From Nemertoderma westbladi (lineage: Eukaryota > Xenacoelomorpha > Nemertodermatida > Nemertodermatidae): a stretch of DNA of 62,622 bases. Under the pieces are notes generated by a model that was given only the letters and a program-made list of their open reading frames with translations, made no database searches and was not told the DNA's origin. Positions 33,853 through 45,800 of this stretch are shown here, in pieces (within the stretch, counting starts at the first letter, position 1; every line of letters begins with the position of its first letter). The stretch spans positions 1-62,622 of the forward strand of contig JAUCBJ010002107.1 of assembly GCA_032718475.1 (NCBI GenBank), in the 5' to 3' direction. The position numbers were made by a program, and so were the translations under genes.

Positions 33853-36800
33853 CTGTAACAAAATGTATAATAACATGATCATTATTATGTAAATACACCG
33901 CAACCATAACCTCTAAGGTGATACATGGAATGCTAGAGACGGAACCACATTAGTGTGCTAACCCTGAGACCACCCAGATTTTTTTGCTTATGACGTAGAC
34001 ATGAGTTAAGTAATGTTGATGTATGAAATAAAAAATGTGAATCATCGCACTCGTTCAAGAGGTCTATTTACCGACACTTTATTTATTTACCAACTCCAGC
34101 TGGCATAACAACCGCTTACCTATAAGGAGGGGGATGTTTCATTGGAGGGGGGCCGCGTCGCTTCCCCTTATAGGCCGGAGGGGGGAGAGGCCACATTAAT
34201 AGGGGCGGGGGGATTGGCGGGGGCGGTACAGCGCCATACAGAGGATGGGTTGGGGTCCCGATATGGGGCGGACCGTGGTGGCCAATAGGGGAGCTGCGAT
34301 GCTGCGTATTGAAGTCTATAGAGGGCGAGGATTCGTTGATACGTCTGTGTGTCGGCGGGGTCCCGATGCCGTTCACTGATTGGATACCGCCGACAGGAGA
34401 ACCTCGTTCTAACGATTCCTCAGTAATTCGTCGTCTTAGCAACGCGTTCTCTTGCTTGAATTGGTCGCATTGGCGCTGGGTTTGCTTGCGTGCAACCTGA
34501 AATCAATATAAATTAGGTTTTAAATGGGAGAATCTTTTAGGCCCATTACGCCAAGGAATGCCTGTTCACCACAATGGGTGATTTTCCACAGTAAACCCTT
34601 CCACTCTGTTTCCTAAAGGAATGCCTGTTCTCTACCATGGGTGATCTTCCACATTAAACCCTTCCACTGTTTCCTAAAGGAATGCCTGTTCACCATCATG
34701 GGTGATCTTCCACAGTAAAGCCTTCCACTCTGTTTCCTAAAAGAATGCCTGTTCACCACCCTGGATGATTTTCCACAGTAAACCCTTCCACTGTTTCCTA
34801 AAGGAATGCCTGTTCACCACCATGGGTGATCTTCCACAGTAAAGCCTTCCACTCTGTTTCCTAAAAGAATGCCTGTTCACCACCCTGGATGATCTTCCAC
34901 AGTAAACCCTTCCACTCTGTTTCCTAAAGGAATGCCTGTTCACCACCCTGGATGATCTTCCACAGTAAACCCTTCCACTCTGTTTCCTAAAGGAATGCCT
35001 GTTCACCACCATGGGTGATCTTCCACAGTAAACCTTTCCACTCTGTTTCCTAAAGGAATGCCTGTTCACCACATTGGGTGATCTTCCACAATATACCCTT
35101 CCACTATGTTCCTAAAGGAATGCCTGTTCACCACTATGGGTGATCTTCCACAGTAAACCCTTCTACTCTGTTTCCTAAAGAAATGCCTGTTCACCAGCAT
35201 GGGTGATCTTCCACAGTAAACCCTTCCACTATGTTCCTAAAGGAATGTCTGTTCACCATTATGGGTGATCTTCCACAGCAAACCCTTCTACTCTGTTTCC
35301 TAAAGAAATGCCTGTTCACCAGCATGGGTGATCTTCCACAGTAAACCCTTCCACTATGTTCCTAAAGGAATGGCTGTTCACTACCATGGTTGATCTTTCA
35401 CAGTAAACCATTCCACTCTGTTTCCTAAAGGAATGCATGTTCACCACCATGGTTGATCTTCCACAGTAAACCCTTCCACTATGTTCCTAAAGGAATGGCT
35501 GTTCACTACCATGGTTGATCTTTCACAGTAAACCATTCCACTCTGTTTCCTAAAGGAATGCATGTTCACCACCATGGTTGATCTTCCACAGTAAACCCTT
35601 CCAATCTGTTTGCTAAAGGAATGCCTGTTCACCACCATGCTTGATCTTCCACAGTAAACCCTTCCACTCTGTTTGCTAAAGGAATGCCTGTTCACCACCA
35701 TGGGTGATCTTCAACAGTAAACCCTTCCACTCTGTTTCCTAAAGGAATGCCTGTTCACCACAATGGGTGATCTTCCACAGTAAAGCCTCCCACTATGTTT
35801 CCTAAAGGAATGCCTGTTCACCACCATGCTTGATTTTCCACAGTAAACCCTTCCACTCTGTTTCCTAAAGGAATGCCTGTTCACCACCATGGGTGATCTT
35901 CCACAGTAATCCCTTCCACTCTGATTCCTACAGGAATGTCTGTTCACCACCATGGGTGATCTTCCCCAGTAAACCCTTCCACTCTGTTTCCTAAAGGAAT
36001 GCCTGTTCACCACCATGGGTGATCTTCCACAGTAAACCCTTCCACTCTGTTTCCTAAAGGAATGCCTGTTCACCACCATGGGTGATCTTCTACAGTAAAC
36101 CATTCCACTATGTTTGCTAAAGGAATGCCTGTTCACCACCATGGGTGATCTTCCACAGTAAAGGAATGTCTGTTCACCACCATGGGTGATCTTTCTTCCA
36201 CAGTAAACCCCTCCACTCTGTTTCCTAAAGGAATGCCTGTTCACCACCATGGGTGATCTTCCACAGTAAACCCTTCCACTCTGTTTCCTAAAGGAATGCC
36301 GGTTCACCACCATGGGTGATCTTCCACAGTAAACACTTCCACTCTGTTTCCTAAAGGAATGCCTGTTCACCACCATGGGTGATCTTCCACAGTAAAACCC
36401 TTCCACTCTGTTTGCTAAAGGAATGTCTGTACACCACCATGGGTGATCTTTCTTCCACAGTAAACCCTTCCACTCTGTTTCCTAAAGGAATGCCTGTTCA
36501 CCACCATGGGTGATCTTCCACAGTAAACCCTTCCACTCTGTTTCCTAAAGGAATGCCGGTTCACCACCATGGGTGATCTTCCACAGTAAACACTTCCACT
36601 CTTTTTCCTAAAGGAATGCCTGTTCACCACCATGGGTGATCTTCCACAGTAAAACCCTTCCACTCTGTTTGCTAAAGGAATGCCTGTTCACCACCATGGG
36701 TGATCTTCCACAGTAAACCCTTCCACTCTGTTTGCTAAAGGAATGCCTGTTCACCACCATGGGTGATCTTCCACAGTAAAACCCTTCCACTCTGTTTGCT

Positions 36801-39800
36801 AAAGGAATGCCTGTTCACCACCATGGGTGATCTTCCACAGTAAACCCTTCCACTATGTTTCCCAAAGGAATGCCTGTTCACCACCATGGGTGATCTTCCA
36901 CAGTAAAACACTTCCACTCTGTTTCCTAAAGGAATGCCTGTTCACCACCATGGGTGATCTTCCACAGTAAAACCCTTCCACTCTGTTTGCTAAAGGAATG
37001 CCTGTTCACCACCATGGGTGATCTTCCACAGTAAACCCTTCCAATCTGTTTCCTAAAGGAATGCCTGTTCACCACAATGGGTGATCTTATAATTCATTAC
37101 TCCATTATAATAAACAATGGATATAGAGGTTGCATAGTGGTTAGTACATATCTGACATATGGCAGCTTGAATGGGCTTGAATTAATATTGAATGAATACG
37201 CTTGAATACGTATTTACTGCATCTCATTTTAAATTTAATACGTATATATTTTATCTCATTTTTACGACATTAATACGTATATATATATTTCATATTATTT
37301 TAATACAAATATTTCTATCTAATTTAATATAACATCCAGTCTTCTGACCCTTTTAAATTCTTCGTTTAATCTCATAATTAGCACGGCCTTTTTGAGACCA
37401 ATTACATACAGTAATAATTTTAATTTGGTGTATTTTAATGTACCTTAATTAATTATTAACTCACATTTTAAACTAAGTAATGTATGAAATGTATGTAATG
37501 TATCTTTTATGGGGGAAACCCCATCACCATATAATACTATAGTTAAATTGTCTATGCTGTCTTTGTTCAGTTCTAAGTTATGGTGTAAATTTATATTAAT
37601 AATAATAATAATAATAATGAATTATAAAGGAAAAATACAAAATGTGAAAATACAAACTTTCAGATATCCCGCCCTCTAACGGCAGAACGGAGAATTACAA
37701 TGCGGCACACCTGCTAGTTTTAAGCGTTAAATTATTACAAATGAAAAAAGAACACGTATTTATGTTTCGACATTTAATCCTGTACCATGAGTCAGTTGAA
37801 CAGTTGATGTCTCACATACCAATCAGCTGTGATGTTACTACAGCAACTTTGAATATTAGAATATATTGTATTAGCTATACTTGTACAAAGCAAAGCAAAA
37901 AAGCAAAATATTAAAGGCATTACTACACCTTGGATACCCATGAACCAGATTTTTTATTTATACTAGCTAGTTTAGTACTATCCTAGTTTAGTACTATCCT
38001 AGTTTAGTACTATCCTAGTTTAGTACTATACTAGTTTAGTACTATATTAGTTTAGTACTATCCTAGTTTAGTACTATCCTAGTTTAGTACTATACTAGTT
38101 TAGTACTATATTAGTTTAGTACTATCCTAGTTTAGTACTATCCTAGTTTAGTACTATACTAGTTTAGTACTATCCTAGTTTAGTACTATCCTAGTTTAGT
38201 ACTATCCTAGTTTAGTACTATCCTAGTTTAGTACTATCCTAGTTTAGTACTATCCTAGTTTAGTACTATCCTAGTTTAGTACTATCCTAGTTTAGTACTA
38301 TACTAGTTTAGTACTATATTAGTTTAGTACTATCCTAGTTTAGTACTATCCTAGTTTAGTACTATCCTAGTTTAGTACTATCCTAGTTTAGTACTATCCT
38401 AGTATAGTACTATGCTAGTTTAGTCTTAGTCTATACTAGCTAGAAAACATGTTTTAATAATATACTCTGAGTTACAATAGGCTAGAGTTCCGTATGCAGT
38501 CTCATTTGACATTTTGATATTAATTAATTAAATGATGTACTTTTTACATAGTACTGTAATATCACCACCGACTTCATTGCAACATTTTTCAAAAAAATAT
38601 TGTGTTCTAGAACATTAGCTAATCGACTAGCTTGTAATTAATCAAAACATGGTTTATTATATATATTTATTATATTTATTATTTATTATATATATATTTG
38701 TGAAATTTCTAAAAAATACTTCATTTTTTTTTGTTCTAGAACATTAGCTGATCTGTTCTTTATGGTAGTTAGTGTTTTTTTACAAGCTAGTATTTTTTGT
38801 AATTATAAAAAAATGTGAAAACATTGATATTTCAGGTTTAAACTGTTGCAGAATATATTAATGACCAAAAATATTGATGATATTATAGAAGTTTACATTT
38901 TTGCAGGTGTTAACAATGATTTCTGTTATAAAAATGTCGTTTTTTTTAATTACTAGCTATTTCAAATTAGAAAAATTACAAGCTATATGTTCTAGAACAT
39001 TGTATTTTTTATTTTATTTATGTTCTAGAATATTGTATAATAATTGTATTTTGTTCTATAACTCTACAATGTTGCCATGGTAACAATGATTTATGTTATA
39101 ACAATGTAGCGCTATATGGAACTGTTACCAAAAATAAATTTAAAATCTAAAAATATACCGTACCTTTTATTAAATTTAATTAAATCTAAATATATAATAT
39201 TAAGATCAATTCGAAAATTTACGAGACTATTCACAGATATTTAATTAGTTAAATGAAATATTTGTGCTATTAATTTTGCTCGCGGGTTAACCGAGAGCAT
39301 CTTACATAAATACTTAAATGGAGTATTTAATTGGCCTTTAATTTGGATTAAGTTAGTCTATTGAACCCCCTACCTCTACTATTGGTTATTTTGAGTGAAA
39401 ACGTGCTAATTACTAATTTTGTGACATAATACCTTAATCAATAAACATCTATCTATCTTAAGGGTACCGGTAAAATGAAAGTAAATTAAGGCAATGCATA
39501 ATTCATGTCACAGACTGCACGTTAGTTCCTGGCGAATTAAAAAATGATAAACAGTAAAATTTTTAAAATACTCTTAAAAGTTATCATATTATTATTACCT
39601 ATTTACATGTTCAAAAATCAATAATTAAAATTAATATTAAAATATTATTACTGGAAAATAAAAATACTGTTATGGCTAGGGATTAAAGTCATTAAAATCG
39701 CTAAAAAAAATTGATACCTATGGAAATACTGTAAATAAATGTTATGTTATTATAATGTAGTGTGACCTGGTGAATATTAAGTAAAAAGTAAAAAAAAAAA

Positions 39801-42800
39801 AACCAGCAGAATATTAACTACGGTGCGGGAAATGTAAAATGAATTTAATAAATAAAAAGTAAAAAAAATAAATAAATAAAATAGTACAGTTGTATGTATA
39901 ATTACTGAAATCAAATACTACTCTAGGATGTCGTACAGGCCATCGGCAGAAGAGTCCATTGTACCGAGGATGACAGCGGCATTGCCAATGAGGATGGCAA
40001 TAACGAGGCGCTGAAGGAGAAAGTGGTGAGACCTTGGTTCCGAGGTTGTGGAACAGAGTCTGCGTCCGATCTCCTTCAGGAATACCGCCGTTTCAGGGCC
40101 GGGCCATCCAAAGGTCTCAAAAGCTACGGGGCAGAATATGTAGCCTCGCTTTACCAACTCCTCGTATTTGCGGGATTTGGCAACTTCCGCTTCCACTGCC
40201 ACACGACCTCCACCGGATTGACTTGTGGCGATGTGGCTGTGGATGTGGCGTCCCAAGCGAGCATGCGGCCACGGTTCCATGGAATAGTAGTTACCCCATC
40301 AACCCGTTTCCCATCGCCTCGACAAAGACCTGGCGGTTCCAGTTTAGTCGGAACTCCACAGCTCTGGCCAACGACCGCCTTATGATGTCATTGATCATCG
40401 TGTGTCTGGGGTGTCGACCAGCACTTCGCTGACACGATAAACCGGGTAATCCATCCGACTCAACTGGTTTACCACAGCGAGTGCAACTGTGGTGTTCAGT
40501 AACCTTGCAACCGAGACGCGTGGCGATGGAGATACGAAACTGCGAGTTGCTGAGTTTCAGCCCGAGGGACGCTGCCGGGACTGCGTCGAGCCAACATCCA
40601 GCAACACTGCTGTTGATTGAGTTCAGTCGCGCGACTTCAGATGGAGTGGACGATGAGTGGAGGTTCATCAGGTTTTCCTGGATGGAAGGGCGCAACCACA
40701 CACTCTGTAGGGTGGGGGTGGGGATGGGTTCGTCTATGGGGACTGTGGAGCGCCATAGCTGCTGGTAGCTACTGTTCTGAAATTAGCTAATATTGTGTTC
40801 TAGAACACAATATTTTTTAGAAAAATGTTGTGAGGACGTCAATGATGGTAATTTAGGCTATATATTTCATAAAAATTTTTTAGAAAATGCGACTGCATAC
40901 GGAACTGTTCCCTTACAATATAACTATTTACTTGTACTAATTTACTTGTAGCACTTTGCAGCGTTACGGCCCGAGTTTATTTATGTACCGAGCGAGCGCA
41001 GCGAGGGAGGTCTACATAAATAAATAAGGGTCTTTAACGCTGAAAAGTGACCTTTGCACACAATGATGTATGTAATTTTGTTACATTATGTCAACTCATC
41101 AGCGTTCGGTATGTGAAGAAAGGATTTTATGGATGCTCTTTTGAACATTTTAATCATGTACTATATCGAATATAAGTGAAATTTAGGTACCGGTACTGGG
41201 TACCGGTACTACATTTATATCTAATTAAAATTTATTGTTGTTAACTCCTGCATGGATGTGATAAATCTTTGATCCATCTTGACTATAGTCGACTGAAGCA
41301 AACTGAGTCAGCATCTGTGTCTGTTCAGTTTTACTGAACACTGTCGCCATATTTTCTTTGCTCATTTTCTCTAAAATGTCTTCTATAGGACGTATGGAAT
41401 ACAGTCTTACACGTTAAACAAATATTTACATACATTAGCTAGTCCCGTCACTTCAAACTGGACGCACGCATTATGCAAACACGTGCTGCTTTATAGAATA
41501 AAGAATCACGCGTTAATATAAATGAAAATAATACATTCTGGAATACGGTAATTTAAGTTGTTTCCATGTCATTAATTACTTTGCAGCGTTCCGTCCTATA
41601 GGCCACAACGCTGCAAAGTAGTACTTTGCCTTTGACTATGACCCGTACACCACGTCCTGTAATATATTTGTCATTTTCTGATGACACGGACCCCCTCAAA
41701 TTGTTCTACAAATCTTTATCATATCGCTTGAAATTTGAAACACAACTAGTTCAACTCACCGTGGTTGTTACCATGAAGCCGGAATTTTCGATTTTTTCTT
41801 TAAATCTTTTTATCTAAGCGTTTTAAAAAAGTATCCTTTGAGAAATTGCACCCGTCATCATATCGTGGCCATTCTACACATTACTCGAAACATCTGAGAT
41901 ATTGTCATTCACAGATTGTTCGCTGGAGGCCAATTATTATACTGTATTTAATAAAATACACAAAATTCTAAATCGTATTATTTATTTAGGTGGTAAGCCT
42001 ATATTATATCTCTATTGAGGAGCTATTTATACATAAACGAAATGTTCCAGAACATTGCGTATTTATTAATTAAATAAAAAGAAGAAGCAATACAAAGATT
42101 TGTAGAACAATTTGGGATGGTGTCCGTGTTATCAGAAAAAGATACTATATAATGGGTCGTAGTGTAATAGCAACGCATCTAATTTGTAAATAATAATCAT
42201 TCAATTTTCCGGAGTTCACGGGAGAAAATGAGAAAAAAGAATAGAGGTAGACAAATCTGTAACTCAATATCGAGATCGGTATCCTTGAACAGTGTGAAGT
42301 CGCGCTCGCGTTCACCTAGGCCTAGAGCTTTGAGCGCAGAACCAACTCACCCGAAACTATCAAACAAGCCAACCAAAAAGATAGACAACTACATCAACCC
42401 AAGTGAGATAGAGGTAGGAGAATGGGTGGGACAGGGTTCTTACAGCAATGTCCACCGGGGGTATATGAAAAAGGGCGACAGCGAGAAACAATCGGTCGCT
42501 CTAAAGATACCTAAAGGATACTCCTTAATGGGTAAGAAGAATATGTCAGCAGGGGACGTATTGAGGGAAGCTAATATTATGATGGGGTTGGACAGCGTAC
42601 ATATACTACGGTGTTATGGTGTCACTAGTTCGGGTGTGGACGAGTTACCGCGGATTATCCTGGAGTACGCGTCTAACGGCACGCTATTGCACTACGTAAT
42701 GTGCGGCGACGGGGTTAGTTGCGTGCCTTCGGGACTGTACCCTATGCTGATTGGAGTTGCCGGGGCGCTTAACTACCTGCAGTACCAGGCGCGAGTCGTT

Positions 42801-45800
42801 CACAGAGACATTCGAGCGGCCAATGTCCTATTGGACGCCCACATGGAGGCCAAGTTGGGAGACTTCGGGCTCGCCAGGAAGGTGGATAATGAAGGCGTCT
42901 ACAGACGGGGTAACGACGACGAAATGTTATCGGTGAAGTGGACCGCCCCTGAGGCATTTCTTCACGATATCTGTACCTTCTACTCAGACGCGTGGAGTTT
43001 CGGCGTGCTTTGCTACGAAGTCGTTGTTACCAGAGGGATGCCTCTTTATCACGGGATACACTTCCTTAGGATAATGGATAAGTTGGAGAAAGGATACCGG
43101 TTGCCAAGGAAGCAGTGTCCCAAAGCGTTGTACGAACTTATCAGACAGTGTTGGGCCACAGACAGCAGGGGTAGACCTTCATCCAAACAGGTGATGGAAA
43201 TAATGCAACGATTGTAAAGATGAACTCTAGTCAGTTTTAGGTACATTAAGTCCAATAAAGGGAACCGGTTACATCCAATAAGATACTTGTTATGTTCAAT
43301 GAAACACTAAAACAGTTTTAAAATCAAATAAGATAATAGAGCAAATTCGAGTTATTAGTAGGACTATAGGGATGTGAGTCAGGAAATGTAAGGAAATTTC
43401 CTAGACAATTTTCAGCAAATTTCCTAAGTATTACTTTATTATAAAGTTTACTTTTAATAGTAAATATTTACAGAATAATTATCCTCTTATTAATAATTGC
43501 ACGGATTGTGACTGTGTGTTTTGTCAATTTCATTATTAACTAGAAGTTTTATATTGAACGCACCTTCGGAAATTATTATTATTTTCAATTTTAATTTAAC
43601 TCTTTTCACAATAATTTAATACCTCCTGCTATTTTACCAGTTCAGACACATTCTGAAAACACAATAGGAAAACACAATTGCAGAGTAAACACTAGAAACA
43701 AGTGACTCCTGCTTAGTGCTGTTGAGGCGGTTCGTTGCCTTGGCTCTTTGTGGTCGTAACTACGGGTGAAGTATACTTTTCCGGAAATTTGCGGAAATTC
43801 CCTTGAAAATACATATTGCGGAAAACTCCCATCCCTATAGACATGAGACACAGTTACTAAGTAAGTGCAATAAGATTATTATGATTGTAGGGCTGTAGCC
43901 ACCTTGCAAGGAAGTATATAGTAAATGTTTTAACTGATTCGCCTTAGTAATGTTGTTGTTATTAATAATCCGACTGATACCCAACTGGCATCAATGGATT
44001 TCCTAAAAGTTACCAAATTCCAGAGCGCTTTCATCCGGTTAATATTCCTGTCTCACCCATTCAAAAGACATTCCATTCATATAATGATGTTACAAATTTA
44101 TTGTATATATTATGTGACTTGACACTTTATATGCCTAACTTCCCGCTCTCTGTAATCGGTATCACTTACGTATTCATCCTGAGCCCTCTTTATATGCCTA
44201 ACTTCCCGTTCTCCTCTCTATATGCCGAACTTCCCGCTCTCTGTAATCGGTATCACTTACGTATTCATCCTGAGCCCTCTTTATATGCCTAACTTCCCGT
44301 TATCCTCTCTATATGCCTAACTTCCCGCTCTCTGTAATCGGTATCACTTACGTATTCATCCTGAGCCCTCATTATATGCCTAACTTCCCGCTCTCTGTAA
44401 TCGGTATCACTTACGTATTCATCCTAAGCCCTCTTTATATGCCTAACTTCCCGTTCTCCTCTTTATATGCCTAACTTCCCGTTCTCTGTAATCGGTATCA
44501 CTTACGTATTCATCCTGAGCCCTCTTTATATGCCTAACTTCCCGTTCTCCTCTCTATATGCCTAACTTCCCGCTCTCTGTAATCGGTATCACTTACGTAT
44601 TCATCCTGAGCTCTCTTTATATGCCTAACTTCCCGTTCTCTGTAATCGGTATCACTTACGTATTCATCCTGATCCCTCTTTATATGCCTAACTTCCCATT
44701 ATCCTCTCTATATGCCTAACTTCCCGTTCTCTGTAATCGGTATCACTTACGTATTCATCCTGAGCCCTCTTTATATGCCTAACTTCCCGTTCTCCTCTTT
44801 ATATGCCTAACTGCCCGCTCTCTGTAATCGGTATCACTTACGTATTCATCCTGAGCTCTCTTTATATGCCTAACTTCCCGTTCTCCTCTTTATATGCCTA
44901 ACTTCCCGTTCTCTGTAATCGGTATCACTTACGTATTCATCCTGAGCCCTCTTTATATGCCTAACTTCCCGTTCTCCTCTCTATATGCCTAACTTCCCGT
45001 TCTCTGTAATCGGTATCACTTACGTATTCATCCTGAGCCCTCTTTATATGCCTAACTTCCCGTTCTCCTCTCTATATGCCTAACTTCCCGCTCTCTGTAA
45101 TCGGTATCACTTACGTATTCATCCTGAGCTCTCTTTATATGCCTAACTTCCCGCTCTCTGTAATCGGTATCACTTACGTATTCATCCTGAGCCCACTTTA
45201 TATGCCTAACTTCCCGTTATCCTCTCTATATGCCTAACTTCCCGCTCTCTGTAATCGGTATCACTTACGTATTCATCCTGAGCCCTCTTTATATGCCTAA
45301 CTTCCCGTTCTCCTCTCTATATGCCTAACTCCCCGTTCTCTGTAATCGGTATCACTTACGTATTCATCCTGAGCCCTCTTTATATGCCTAACTTCCCGTT
45401 ATCCTCTCTATATGCCTAACTTCCCGTTCTCTGTAATCGGTATCACTTAAGTATTCATCCTGAGCCCTCTTTATATGCCTAACTTCCCGTTCTCTGTAAT
45501 CGGTATCACTTACGTATTCATCCTGAGCCCTCTTTATATGCCTAACTCCCCGTTCTCTGTAATCGGTATCACTTACGTATTCATCCTGAGCCCTCTTTAT
45601 ATGCCTAACTTCCCGTTCTCCTCTTTATATGCCTAACTTCCCGCTCTCTGTAATCGGTATCACTTACTCATCCTGAGCCCTCTTTATATGCCTAACTTCC
45701 CGCTCTCTGTAATCGGTATCACTTACATATTCATCCTGAGCCCTCTTTATATGCCTAACTTCCCGTTATCCTCTCTATATGCCTAACTTCCCGTTCTCTG

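Noticed and set aside
34737-36917. Series of minus-strand frames with [16 protein letters not shown] repeats
   Set aside because: 63-bp repeat translation, repeatedly broken by 1-2 bp indels. It lies between exons 8 and 9 of the TANGO1-like gene, with no splice logic linking it.
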